Below are positions 28,865-37,569 of a stretch of 64,000 nucleotides of DNA, in pieces. Within the stretch, counting starts at the first letter, position 1, and the number at the start of each line of letters is the position of its first letter. The position numbers were made by a program, and so were the translations under genes. Under the pieces are notes generated by a model that was not told the origin of the DNA, did not search any database, and was given only the letters and a program-made list of their open reading frames with translations. Source of the stretch: Pseudomonadota bacterium (GTDB lineage: Bacteria > Pseudomonadota > Gammaproteobacteria > Burkholderiales > Burkholderiaceae_C); the NCBI GenBank assembly GCA_018241225.1, contig JAFEEG010000006.1, positions 62,001 to 126,000 on the forward strand, given 5' to 3'.

Positions 28865-29911
28865 TCAGGCCTGCTGCTCGAAACCCTGCAGCACGTTGAC
28901 CGCGTTGACGCCTACCTCGGCCACCGCATAGCCACCCTCGAACACGAAGACCGTGGGCAGGCCGGCGCCCGCCAGGTCTTCGCCGATGCGCAGGTAGTCG
29001 TCGCTCTTCAAACGGAAGCCGGCCACCGGGTCGCCCTCGAAGGTGTCGACGCCCAGCGACACCACCAGCGCCTCGGCACCCGCCGCCGCAATGCCCTGCA
29101 GCGCCTGCGCCAGCGTGGCGCGCCAGGTGGCGAAGTCCGTGCCGCGCGCCAGCGGCAGGTTGTGGTTGAAGCCCAGTCCCTCGCCGGCGCCGCGTTCGTC
29201 GGCATGGCCCAGGTAGTACGGGTAGTCGGTGCGCGGGTCGCCATGCAGGCTGGCCACGTGCACGTCGGCCCGCTCGTAGAAGATGGCCTGCGTGCCGTTG
29301 CCGTGGTGGTAGTCCACATCGAGCACGGCCACCCTCGCGGCGCCGGCATCGCGCAGGGTTTGCGCGGCGATGGCGGCATTGTTGAGGAAGCAGTAGCCAC
29401 CATAGAAGTCGGCGCCCGCGTGATGGCCCGGCGGGCGCGTCAGCGCAAAGGCCGCGCGCTCGCCGCCGGCGACGCGACTGGCCGCCGTCCAGGCACAGGC
29501 GGCGCCGTGGCGCGCAGCCTGCCAGGTGCCAGCCATGAGCGGCGTGCCCGCATCGAAGGCGTAGAGGCCCACGCGCGCCGGAAAACTCGTGGGCAGCACG
29601 TCGCGCCGCATGCCGGGCGCGGGCCAGTACGAGGGCAACACGTCGAGCGCGGCGTTGGCCGGGTCGAGCGCAACCCATTCGTCCCAGGCGCCCGCCAGGA
29701 AGTCGAGGTAGCGCGGCGCATGGACCGAACGCAGCAGCGCGTCGCCCAAGCCAGCGTCCGGCTCGCTCACCGGGCCGATGCCGCGCGCGTTCAACGCCTC
29801 GAGCACATGGTCGACGCGGGCCGGCACTTCGAAGCTGGGCACCAACTGGCCGCGGAACATCTCCATGCGGCCCTGGTGCAGCGCGTGCTGTTCGTTGTAG
29901 ATGGTCAGCAT
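28865..29911 (-). CDS. Histone-deacetylase-fold amidohydrolase (acetylpolyamine amidohydrolase-like)
   Basis: The 348-residue zinc hydrolase shows the HDAC-family active site: RPPGHHAG (general base histidines), DVDYHHGNGT (zinc Asp/His), VSLGVDTFEGDP (second zinc Asp) and FEGGY. The N-terminus MLTIYNEQHALHQGRMEMF and the size match bacterial acetylpolyamine amidohydrolases, which deacetylate acetylputrescine, acetylcadaverine or similar amides. It begins 10 bases after uvrA on the same strand and precedes a Bug-type binding protein, so uptake and hydrolysis of a small amide is a reasonable guess. Confidence 0.9.
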   Translation of the reverse strand: MLTIYNEQHALHQGRMEMFRGQLVPSFEVPARVDHVLEALNARGIGPVSEPDAGLGDALLRSVHAPRYLDFLAGAWDEWVALDPANAALDVLPSYWPAPGMRRDVLPTSFPARVGLYAFDAGTPLMAGTWQAARHGAACAWTAASRVAGGERAAFALTRPPGHHAGADFYGGYCFLNNAAIAAQTLRDAGAARVAVLDVDYHHGNGTQAIFYERADVHVASLHGDPRTDYPYYLGHADERGAGEGLGFNHNLPLARGTDFATWRATLAQALQGIAAAGAEALVVSLGVDTFEGDPVAGFRLKSDDYLRIGEDLAGAGLPTVFVFEGGYAVAEVGVNAVNVLQGFEQQA

Positions 29912-29920
29912 GATTCCTCG

Positions 29921-32900
29921 TCAGCGGTTGAGCACCGGGCGCAGCGCCTGGCCGGTGTGGGTGCCGATCTTCACCAGCTCCTGGGGCGGCGCCGCGGCCA
30001 CCACCTGGCCGCCGCCGTTGCCGCCTTCGGGGCCCAGGTCGATCACCCAGTCGGCCTCGGCGATCAGGTCCAGGTCGTGCTCGATCACCACCACGCTGTG
30101 GCCGCCGTTGACCAGCCGGTGCAGCACGTGGATGAGTTTTTCAACATCGGCCATGTGCAGGCCCACCGTGGGCTCGTCCAGCACGTACAGCGTGTGCGGC
30201 GCCTTGTTGCCGCGGCGCGTGACGTCGTCGCGCACCTTGGAGAGCTCGGTGACGAGCTTGATGCGCTGCGCCTCGCCGCCCGACAGCGTGGGCGAAGGCT
30301 GACCCAGCGTGAGGTAGCCCAACCCCACGTCCTGCAGCAGCTTCAGCGGGTGCGCGATGTTGGGCATGCTGGCGAAGAACTCCACCGCCTCGTCCACCTC
30401 CATCTGCAGCACGTCGCCGATGCTCTTGCCGCGCCAGCTCACGGCCAGCGTCTCGGGGTTGAAGCGCGCACCGTGGCAGGCCTCGCAAGGCACCTTCACG
30501 TCGGGCAGGAAGCTCATCTCGATGGTGCGCACGCCGGCGCCTTCGCAGGTCGGGCAGCGGCCCTCGCCGGTGTTGAAGCTGAAGCGGCCGGGGCCGTAGC
30601 CGCGGGCCTTGGCCTCCAGTGTGTCGGCGAAGAGCTTGCGGATGGTGTCCCAGAAACCGATGTAGGTGGCCGGGCAACTGCGCGGGGTCTTGCCGATGGG
30701 GGTCTGGTCCACCTCCAGCACGCGATCGATGGTTTCGTAGCCTTCCAGCGATGCGCAGCCGGCCCAGGCCGGGCGCTTGCCGGCGGCATCGGCGTCGCGG
30801 CCCGCCTTGGTGGTGCGCTGTTGCGCAATGGCCTGCACGTTGGCCAGCAGCACGTCCCGCGCGAGCGTGGACTTGCCCGATCCGCTCACGCCGGTGATGG
30901 CCACCAGGCGCTGCAGCGGCACGCTGGCCGTGACCTTCTTCAGGTTGTGCATTTCGGCGCCGCGCACGGTGAGCCATTGCGTCGCGCCTTCGCCCTCCTC
31001 GCCCTGAGGCAGCACCAGGCGGCGCGCATGCAGCGGATGGCGGATGGCATCGCGCAGGTAGCGACCGGTGAGCGAACCTTCGGCCGCCTGGATGTCGGCC
31101 AGCGCGCCTTCGGCCACCACGCGGCCGCCGCGCTTGCCGGCACCGGGGCCGATGTCGATCACGTGGTCGGCGCGGCGGATGGTGTCTTCGTCATGCTCCA
31201 CCACCACCAGCGTGTTGCCCTTGTCGCCCAGCTTGTGCAGCGCGTTGAGCAGGATCTGGTTGTCGCGCGCATGCAGGCCGATGGTGGGCTCGTCCAGCAC
31301 GTAGCAGACGCCCTGCAGGTTGCTGCCCAGTTGCGCCGCCAGGCGAATGCGCTGCGCCTCGCCGCCCGACAGAGTGGGCGCGCCACGGTCCAGCGTGAGG
31401 TAGCCCAGGCCCACCTCTTCGAGGAATTCGAGGCGGCTCTTGATTTCGGGCACCAGGTCGCGGGCAATGTCGGCTTCGCGGCCGCTGAGTTGCAGCGTCT
31501 CGAACCACTGGCGGATGTCGCTCACGCTCATGCGCGCCAGCTCGGCAATGCCGATGCCTGCAATGCCGTTCACTGCTTCGCCAAAGATCACCGCGCGTGC
31601 CGTGGCATTCAGCCGCGTGCCTTCGCAGGTGGGGCACACCACTTCGCCCACATCGTCCAGTTCCGGCTCGGCAAAGGTCTGCTCGCGCCCGCGCTGGTCG
31701 TCGGCCAGCACCGAGTCGTCGAAGACCTTGCGCTGCTCCTTGCTGAGCTTGACGCCCGTGCCCACGCAATCGGGGCACCAGCCGTGCTTGCTGTTGTAGG
31801 AAAACAGGCGCGGGTCCAGCTCGGCATAGCTGGTGGCGCACACCGGGCAGGCCCGCAGCGTGGAATACACGTGCGCCTTGCCGATGCCGTCGGTGGGTGC
31901 GCCAGCCATCATCGCGCCGCGCAGGCCGGTGAGATCGCTCAGCACATGCACCACGCCCTTGCCATGCTCAAGCGCCGTGGTCAGCGCCTCGCGCAACTGC
32001 GCCTCGTTTTGCGGCAGCACGTCCAGGCTCGCCACCGGCAGCTCGATGCTGTGCTCCTTGAAGCGGTCGATGCGCGGGAAGTTGGTGGTGGGCAGGAAGG
32101 CGCCATCCACCCGCAGGTGCGTGTAGCCGCGGGGGCGGGCCCAATCGGCCAGCTCGGTGTAGACGCCCTTGCGGTTGCACACCAGCGGCGCCAGCAGGCC
32201 GACGTGCTGGCCCTTGAAGTTCTTCAGGATCTGCGCGGCAATGCTGTCGGGCGTCTGCGGCTGCACCGGCGTGTTGTCGTGGATGCAATGCTGCACGCCC
32301 AGCTTCACGAACAACAGGCGCAGGAAGTGCCACACCTCGGTGGTGGTGCCCACCGTGCTCTTGCGCCCGCCGCGCGACAGGCGCTGCTCGATGGCCACCG
32401 TGGGCGGAATGCCGTACACCGCATCCACCTCGGGCCGGCCCGCCGGCTGCACGATCGAGCGCGCATACGCATTGAGCGATTCGAGATAGCGCCGCTGGCC
32501 TTCGTTGAACAGGATGTCGAAGGCCAGCGTCGATTTGCCCGAGCCGCTCACCCCCGTCACCACGCTGAACTTGCCGCGCGGGATGTTCACCGACAGGTTC
32601 TTCAGGTTGTGCTCGCGCGCATGCACGATCTCGATGGCATCGCGCCCCGGTGCGGGCTGCGCGTGGCCGGCGTAGCTGCGCAGCACTTTCTCCGCCGCCT
32701 TGAAGGCGCCGGGTCCGATGGTGTTCTCGTAGTCGGCCAGCGCCGCGCCGGTAAGCGAGGCGCGGTTCTCGCGCACCTGTTCGGGTGCGCCCTCGGCCAC
32801 GATCTGTCCGCCGCCGTCACCACCTTCGGGGCCCAGGTCGATGAGCCAGTCGCTGGCGCGGATCACGTCCAGGTTGTGCTCGATCACGACCAGCGAATGG

Positions 32901-35827
32901 CCGGCGTCCAGCAGCTTGCGCAGCGCCCGCATGAGCCGGGCGATGTCGTCGAAGTGCAGGCCAGTGGTGGGTTCGTCGAACAGGAACAGCGTGCCCTTGC
33001 GCGCCAGCGGCTGCTTGCTGGCCGAACTGGTCTTGGCCGCTTCGGCCAGGAAGCCCGCGAGCTTCAAGCGCTGCGCCTCGCCGCCGCTGAGCGTGGGCAC
33101 GGGCTGGCCCAGCTTCACGTAGTCCAGGCCCACATCCACGATGGGCTGCAGCACGCGCTGCACCTCGCGGTCGTTGGCAAATGCGGCCAAGGCTTCGGCC
33201 ACGGTCAGCTCCAGCACGTCCGCCACGTTGAGCACGCGGCCGGCGCGCTCCACCGTCACTTCGAGAATCTCGGGCCGGTAGCGCTTGCCGTCGCAATCGG
33301 GGCAGCGCAGGTACACGTCCGAGAGAAACTGCATCTCCACATGCTCGAAGCCCGAGCCGCCGCAGGTGGGGCAACGCCCGTCGCCACTGTTGAAGCTGAA
33401 CTTGGCGGCCGTGTAGCCGCGCTGCCTGGCCAGCGGCGCGGTGGCGTAGATCTCGCGTATGGCATCCCACGCGCCCACATAGCTGGCGGGATTGGAGCGC
33501 GCCGTCTTGCCGATGGGCGACTGGTCCACGAACACCACGTCGCTCAGGTGGTCGGCACCCAGCAGTCGGTCGTGCTCGCCCGGCGCCTCGGTCGCCTTGC
33601 CGAAGTGGCGCATGAGCGCAGGCGCCAGCACGTCCTGGATGAGCGTGGACTTGCCCGAGCCACTCACGCCGGTGACGCACACCAGGCGCTGCAGCGGCAG
33701 CTCCACCGTCACGTTCTTCAGGTTGTGCTCGCGCACGCCTTCGAGGATGAGGCGCGGCGTCGCATCGCCCACCGGGCGCTTGAAGCCCATGCCGATGGTC
33801 TTGCGCCCGCCCAGGTAGGCGCCGGTCAGCGTCTCGGCGCTGCGCAGCGCCTGCGTGGCGCCGTCGAACACGATCTGCCCGCCGCGAACGCCAGGGCCCG
33901 GGCCCATGTCGATGATGCGGTCGGCCGCCAGCATCACGGCCGGGTCGTGCTCCACCACCACCAGCGTGTTGCCCGCGTCACGCAGGCGCAGCATGGCCTC
34001 GGTGATGCGGTTCATGTCGCGCGGGTGCAGGCCGATGCTGGGCTCGTCGAGCACGAAGAGCGTGTTGACCAGCGAGGTGCCCAGGGCGGTCGTGAGATTG
34101 ATGCGCTGCACCTCGCCGCCCGACAGCGTGCGGCTTTGCCGGTCGAGCGTCAGGTAGCCGATGCCCACGTCGTGCAGATAGCGCAGCCGGGTGGTGATTT
34201 CCTCGTACAGCAGCTTGAGCGCCTGCGCTTCGCCGCCCCTTGCGCTCTCGCCCGTGGGCGCCTCGAGCCGGTCGAAGAACTGCCGAAGCCGCTCGATGGG
34301 CAGCAGCATCAGGTCGTGCAGGCTCAGGCCAGGCAGCGCTTCAAGCTGCGCACGCGACCACTTCGCCCCCACCGGCATGAATCGCTGAACCTGTTTGCCC
34401 CCACGCTCGGCACTGTCGTGTCCTCGCTGCCCCCCCAGGGGGCTGTCGGCGCTTGGGGCGGCCCGGCGCGCCGACGGCGCCAGCACCGCATCGGCATCTT
34501 CCTTGCCGCCGATGCGCCACAGCAGGCTTTCCAGCTTGAGCCGCGCGCCGCCGCACACCGGGCAGGGCGTGTAGCTGCGGTACTTGGACAAGAGCACCCG
34601 GATGTGCATCTTGTAGGCCTTGCTCTCCAGGTAGCCGAAGAAGCGGCGCACGCCGTACCACTGCTGGTTCCACTTGCCCTTCCAGTTGGGCGAGCCTTCG
34701 ATGACCCACTCTTTCTGCTCGGGCGTGAGCTTGACCCAGGGCGTGTCGCGCGGAATGCCGGCCGCCTCGGCGTGGCGCATCAGGTCGTCCTGGCACTCCT
34801 TCCAGGCCGGCGTCTGGATCGGCTTGATGGCGCCGGCGCGCAGCGTGAGCTTGTCGTTGGGAATGACCAGGCCCATGTCCACGCCGATGACGCGGCCGAA
34901 CCCGCGGCAGGTGTCGCAGGCACCCACCGCCGAGTTGAAGGAGAACATGGAGGGCAGCGGGTCGGCGTAGCGGATGTCGCTTTCCGGGCAGTGCAGGCCG
35001 GTGGAGAACTTCCAGATCTCGGGCTGTGCGCCCTCTTCCGCCGGCAGCGCGTACACCGTCAGCTTGCCCGAGCCGCGCTTGAGTGCCACCTCGATGGCCT
35101 CGATGACGCGCGCACGCTCGGCGCCCGACAGTCGAAAACGGTCCGCCACCACATCGAGCACCTTGACAACCCCCGCGCTCCCCGCTTCGCGAGGTTCGCC
35201 GCCCCCCGAGGGGGCACTCGCCTGCTTGGAGCGCCCCGGTGCTGCGCTCGTGTGCGGCCTGACCTCCTCGCGTTCGGCCTGCACACGGGTGAAGCCGCTG
35301 GCAGACAGCCACTGCTCCACTTCCTCGGCGCTGGTGCCGCCGGGCAATTCCACCGGAAAGGTCAGCACCACGCGCGGGTCGCCGGCAGCCGCGGCACGCG
35401 CCGACAACTGCGCGTAGATGGAATCGGGCGAATCGTGCCGCACCGGCAGCGCCGTCTCGCGGTCGAACAACTGGCCGGCGCGCGCGAACAGCAGCTTGAG
35501 GTGGTCGTTGAGCTCCGTCATCGTGCCCACCGTGGAGCGCGACGAACGCACCGGGTTGGTCTGGTCGATGGCGATGGCCGGCGGCACGCCCTCCACCCGG
35601 TCCACCGCCGGCTTGTCCATGCGGTCCAGGAACTGGCGCGCGTAGGCCGAGAAGGTCTCGACATAGCGCCGCTGCCCTTCGGCAAACAGCGTGTCGAAGA
35701 CCAGGCTGGACTTGCCCGAGCCGCTGGGCCCGGTGACCACCGTCAGCTCGCCGGTGCGGATGTCGAGGTCGAGGTTGCGAAGGTTGTGCTGGCGTGCGCC
35801 GCGAATCCGGATGGAGCCCTGTGTCAT
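29921..35827 (-). CDS. uvrA: Tandem-duplicated UvrA (1968 residues, four ABC modules)
   Basis: UvrA is the damage-recognition ATPase of nucleotide excision repair. This protein holds two UvrA units in one chain. Walker A sites are GPSGSGKSS near 33 and GVSGSGKST near 719, 1092 and 1645. ABC signatures LSGGE(V/A)QR occur near 569, 916, 1490 and 1850. Zinc-type Cys motifs include CPTCGG/CPDCDG in the first unit's second half and CPVC/CPDC and CPTCEG in the second unit. In the first unit the first Cys pair is degenerate (CPES instead of CPxC). Two Ser/Gly/Ala-rich inserts (about 189-222 and 446-480) coincide with copies of a dispersed GC-rich repeat. ATG 35827 ([15 protein letters not shown]) is the family start. 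A canonical single-unit uvrA probably exists elsewhere. Confidence 0.94.
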   Translation of the reverse strand: MTQGSIRIRGARQHNLRNLDLDIRTGELTVVTGPSGSGKSSLVFDTLFAEGQRRYVETFSAYARQFLDRMDKPAVDRVEGVPPAIAIDQTNPVRSSRSTVGTMTELNDHLKLLFARAGQLFDRETALPVRHDSPDSIYAQLSARAAAAGDPRVVLTFPVELPGGTSAEEVEQWLSASGFTRVQAEREEVRPHTSAAPGRSKQASAPSGGGEPREAGSAGVVKVLDVVADRFRLSGAERARVIEAIEVALKRGSGKLTVYALPAEEGAQPEIWKFSTGLHCPESDIRYADPLPSMFSFNSAVGACDTCRGFGRVIGVDMGLVIPNDKLTLRAGAIKPIQTPAWKECQDDLMRHAEAAGIPRDTPWVKLTPEQKEWVIEGSPNWKGKWNQQWYGVRRFFGYLESKAYKMHIRVLLSKYRSYTPCPVCGGARLKLESLLWRIGGKEDADAVLAPSARRAAPSADSPLGGQRGHDSAERGGKQVQRFMPVGAKWSRAQLEALPGLSLHDLMLLPIERLRQFFDRLEAPTGESARGGEAQALKLLYEEITTRLRYLHDVGIGYLTLDRQSRTLSGGEVQRINLTTALGTSLVNTLFVLDEPSIGLHPRDMNRITEAMLRLRDAGNTLVVVEHDPAVMLAADRIIDMGPGPGVRGGQIVFDGATQALRSAETLTGAYLGGRKTIGMGFKRPVGDATPRLILEGVREHNLKNVTVELPLQRLVCVTGVSGSGKSTLIQDVLAPALMRHFGKATEAPGEHDRLLGADHLSDVVFVDQSPIGKTARSNPASYVGAWDAIREIYATAPLARQRGYTAAKFSFNSGDGRCPTCGGSGFEHVEMQFLSDVYLRCPDCDGKRYRPEILEVTVERAGRVLNVADVLELTVAEALAAFANDREVQRVLQPIVDVGLDYVKLGQPVPTLSGGEAQRLKLAGFLAEAAKTSSASKQPLARKGTLFLFDEPTTGLHFDDIARLMRALRKLLDAGHSLVVIEHNLDVIRASDWLIDLGPEGGDGGGQIVAEGAPEQVRENRASLTGAALADYENTIGPGAFKAAEKVLRSYAGHAQPAPGRDAIEIVHAREHNLKNLSVNIPRGKFSVVTGVSGSGKSTLAFDILFNEGQRRYLESLNAYARSIVQPAGRPEVDAVYGIPPTVAIEQRLSRGGRKSTVGTTTEVWHFLRLLFVKLGVQHCIHDNTPVQPQTPDSIAAQILKNFKGQHVGLLAPLVCNRKGVYTELADWARPRGYTHLRVDGAFLPTTNFPRIDRFKEHSIELPVASLDVLPQNEAQLREALTTALEHGKGVVHVLSDLTGLRGAMMAGAPTDGIGKAHVYSTLRACPVCATSYAELDPRLFSYNSKHGWCPDCVGTGVKLSKEQRKVFDDSVLADDQRGREQTFAEPELDDVGEVVCPTCEGTRLNATARAVIFGEAVNGIAGIGIAELARMSVSDIRQWFETLQLSGREADIARDLVPEIKSRLEFLEEVGLGYLTLDRGAPTLSGGEAQRIRLAAQLGSNLQGVCYVLDEPTIGLHARDNQILLNALHKLGDKGNTLVVVEHDEDTIRRADHVIDIGPGAGKRGGRVVAEGALADIQAAEGSLTGRYLRDAIRHPLHARRLVLPQGEEGEGATQWLTVRGAEMHNLKKVTASVPLQRLVAITGVSGSGKSTLARDVLLANVQAIAQQRTTKAGRDADAAGKRPAWAGCASLEGYETIDRVLEVDQTPIGKTPRSCPATYIGFWDTIRKLFADTLEAKARGYGPGRFSFNTGEGRCPTCEGAGVRTIEMSFLPDVKVPCEACHGARFNPETLAVSWRGKSIGDVLQMEVDEAVEFFASMPNIAHPLKLLQDVGLGYLTLGQPSPTLSGGEAQRIKLVTELSKVRDDVTRRGNKAPHTLYVLDEPTVGLHMADVEKLIHVLHRLVNGGHSVVVIEHDLDLIAEADWVIDLGPEGGNGGGQVVAAAPPQELVKIGTHTGQALRPVLNR
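34398..34467 (-). repeat. GC-rich dispersed repeat, copy A, inside uvrA
   Basis: Read on the minus strand, it opens GCCGGGCCGCCCCAAG and has a CCCCCTGGGGGG-type palindrome in the middle. The opening 16 bases are identical to copy C (47333-47348) and match 13 of 15 aligned bases in copy B. It is translated in frame within UvrA as a low-complexity segment around residues 446-480 ([17 protein letters not shown]), between [12 protein letters not shown] and the ATP-signature region. Confidence 0.75.
35171..35240 (-). repeat. GC-rich dispersed repeat, copy B, inside uvrA
   Basis: On the minus strand it reads CCGGGGCGCTCCAAG, then a GCCCCCTCGGGGGGC palindrome, then CGCGAAGCGGGGAGCGCGGGG. The order of blocks is that of copies A and C. 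It is translated in UvrA around residues 189-222 ([19 protein letters not shown]), in a different phase relative to the repeat than copy A, yet the long frame is kept. Confidence 0.75.
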
Positions 35828-36115
35828 GCGTGCCTTGATGGGTGGGGCAAACATTCTATGGAGGGTCGGCTGACAGCCTGCTGCCATGCCCCGATGCTCG
35901 GTTGCAAAGGCGGGGATTGCGGCAGCCGCCGCGCCATGCGCGCGCCAAACGCGCTAGGGCCCGGCGCAAAACGCGCACCTTCTCATGACACCGCCCGAAA
36001 AAGAGGGTGCGAAAAGTCGTGCTCAGCGGGTTTTCCCCGATCGAAGATGCGCTCGCTTCACGCGCCAATATCGCCTCCTGAATCATTTGCTTACAGCGAG
36101 CTTCGAGAGAGAACC

Positions 36116-37243
36116 ATGCGCACCAAGCGATTCGCGGGCCTACGCGCCGCAGCCCTTTCCCTGGCATGCCTTGGCGCATGCGGCATGGCACAGGCCCAGT
36201 TGGTCATCGGCCAGACAGCGGGCATCAGCGGCTCGGTGGCCGCCAGCGTGAACGAGACCATTGCCGGCGCGCAGCTGGTGATCGACGCCGTCAACGCCCA
36301 GGGCGGCGTGTACGGCGAGCGGATCGAGATCACGCGCATGGACGACGCCTTCGACGTGAAACGCGCGGGCGCCAACGCCAAGGTGCTGATCGAGCAGCGC
36401 CAGGTGCTGGCCATGTTCATGACGCGCGGCACGCCGCACACCCAGGCCATCATCCCGCTGCTGGACGCGCACGGCGTGGCGCTGATTGCGCCCTCCACCG
36501 GCGCCATGGCGCTGCACCAGCCAGTGCAAAGGCATGTGTTCAACGTGCGCTCCACCTACCAGCGCGAGGCCGAGAAGGCGGTGGCGCACCTGAGCACGGT
36601 GGGGATGAACCGCATCTCGGTGGTGCACGTGACCGACTCCTTCGGCGCCGATGCGCTGGAAGGCGCGAAGAAGGGTTTTGCCAAGGCCGGCTTCGAGCCC
36701 GCGGCAGTGGTGCCCGCCGACCGCGACAAGCCCGACTACGCGGCCATCGTGCCCAAGCTGGTGGCGGCCAACTCGCAGGCCGTGCTGTGGATCGGCTCGG
36801 GCACGGCGGTGGTCGACGGTGTGAAGGCGCTGCGCGCGGCCGGCTCGGCGGCACAGGTGGTCACGCTGTCCAACAACGCGTCCAGCGGCTTCATCCAGCA
36901 GTTGGGCGACGCCAGCAAGGGCGTGATCGTGACGCAGGTGTTTCCGAGCGAGCGCTCGGTGGCCAACGCCATGGTGAAGGAGGCCCTGACCATGGCCCGC
37001 GCCAAGGGCATGAACGAACTCTCGCCCGCATCGCTGGAAGGCTTTGCCTCGGCCAAGGTGCTGGTCGAAGGCCTGCGCCGCGCCGGCCCCAAGCCCACGC
37101 GCGCCAAGGTGGTGACCGCGCTGGAGAGCATTCGCGGCTTCGATGTCGGCGGCGGTCTGGAGGTGAGCTATTCGCCCACCGACCATAGCGGCATCGACTT
37201 CGCCGACCTGTCGATCATCTCGGACGGGCGCTTCAAGCGCTGA
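36116..37243 (+). CDS. Periplasmic branched-chain amino acid-type substrate-binding protein
   Basis: The 375-residue product is a type I periplasmic binding protein of the LivJ/LivK family. A signal peptide (LRAAALSLACLGACGMAQAQ) precedes LVIGQTAGISGSVAASVNE, the INAQGG-like VNAQGGVYGERIEI, and the ligand-side TRGTPHTQAIIPLL and ALIAPSTGAM segments. No permease or ATPase genes are adjacent, so it is an orphan binding protein. ATG 36116 has a purine-rich GAGAGAGAA upstream. It diverges from uvrA across a 288-base gap in which I see no further gene. Confidence 0.92.
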   Translation: MRTKRFAGLRAAALSLACLGACGMAQAQLVIGQTAGISGSVAASVNETIAGAQLVIDAVNAQGGVYGERIEITRMDDAFDVKRAGANAKVLIEQRQVLAMFMTRGTPHTQAIIPLLDAHGVALIAPSTGAMALHQPVQRHVFNVRSTYQREAEKAVAHLSTVGMNRISVVHVTDSFGADALEGAKKGFAKAGFEPAAVVPADRDKPDYAAIVPKLVAANSQAVLWIGSGTAVVDGVKALRAAGSAAQVVTLSNNASSGFIQQLGDASKGVIVTQVFPSERSVANAMVKEALTMARAKGMNELSPASLEGFASAKVLVEGLRRAGPKPTRAKVVTALESIRGFDVGGGLEVSYSPTDHSGIDFADLSIISDGRFKR

Positions 37244-37267
37244 GGCAGCGCCCGCTGCCAAGGGGCC

Positions 37268-37414
37268 TTACTTCGCCGGGGCCGGCTCCGGCGCATGCGT
37301 GGTGGTGTCGCCGCCGTGCTTCTCGCCCGACATGTCGACCTTGTCGCCGGCTTGCATGATCACGAACAGCGCAATGGCAGCAAAGGCGACGAAGCCGACA
37401 ACGATTTTCCACAT
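37268..37414 (-). CDS. Small single-span membrane protein (48 residues)
   Basis: ATG 37414 has a strong AGGAAGGA ribosome-binding site 9 bases upstream. The product starts MWKIVVGFVAFAAIALFVIM, one membrane helix with a short cytoplasmic end, followed by a charged tail rich in Asp, His, Thr and Pro ending APEPAPAK. The frame could extend upstream, but the binding site fixes this start. I do not recognise the family. It follows the MHS transporter gene but is separated from it by a strong terminator. Confidence 0.7.
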   Translation of the reverse strand: MWKIVVGFVAFAAIALFVIMQAGDKVDMSGEKHGGDTTTHAPEPAPAK

Positions 37415-37473
37415 GATGCAGTCCTTCCTGAATGGGTGAGTAAGGGGGGGGCGAGCCGGATGCAGCGCCCAGG

Positions 37474-37517
37474 AAAAAGGCTTCAGCACCGCGCTGTGCG
37501 GCGCATGAAGCCTTTTT
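37474..37517 (-). terminator. Intrinsic terminator downstream of the MHS transporter gene
   Basis: A perfect 12-bp stem AAAAAGGCTTCA / TGAAGCCTTTTT surrounds a 20-base inner part that can itself pair (GCACCGC with GCGGCGC). On the minus strand it ends in five T residues, 53 bases after the transporter stop codon. It also shields the small membrane protein gene from read-through. Confidence 0.85.
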
Positions 37518-37569
37518 GCTGGACGCCCGGCGGCACTATGGCCGCCAGGCAGGGATCACGCGAGGGAGA

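Noticed and set aside
29162..36115. A plus-strand frame open for more than 2,300 codons opposite uvrA and its downstream neighbour, running into the binding-protein gene in frame
   Set aside because: It mirrors uvrA codon structure in a G+C-rich genome and its translation is low-complexity Arg/Ala/His-rich. Only the last 375 codons, from ATG 36116 with its own signal peptide, are a gene.
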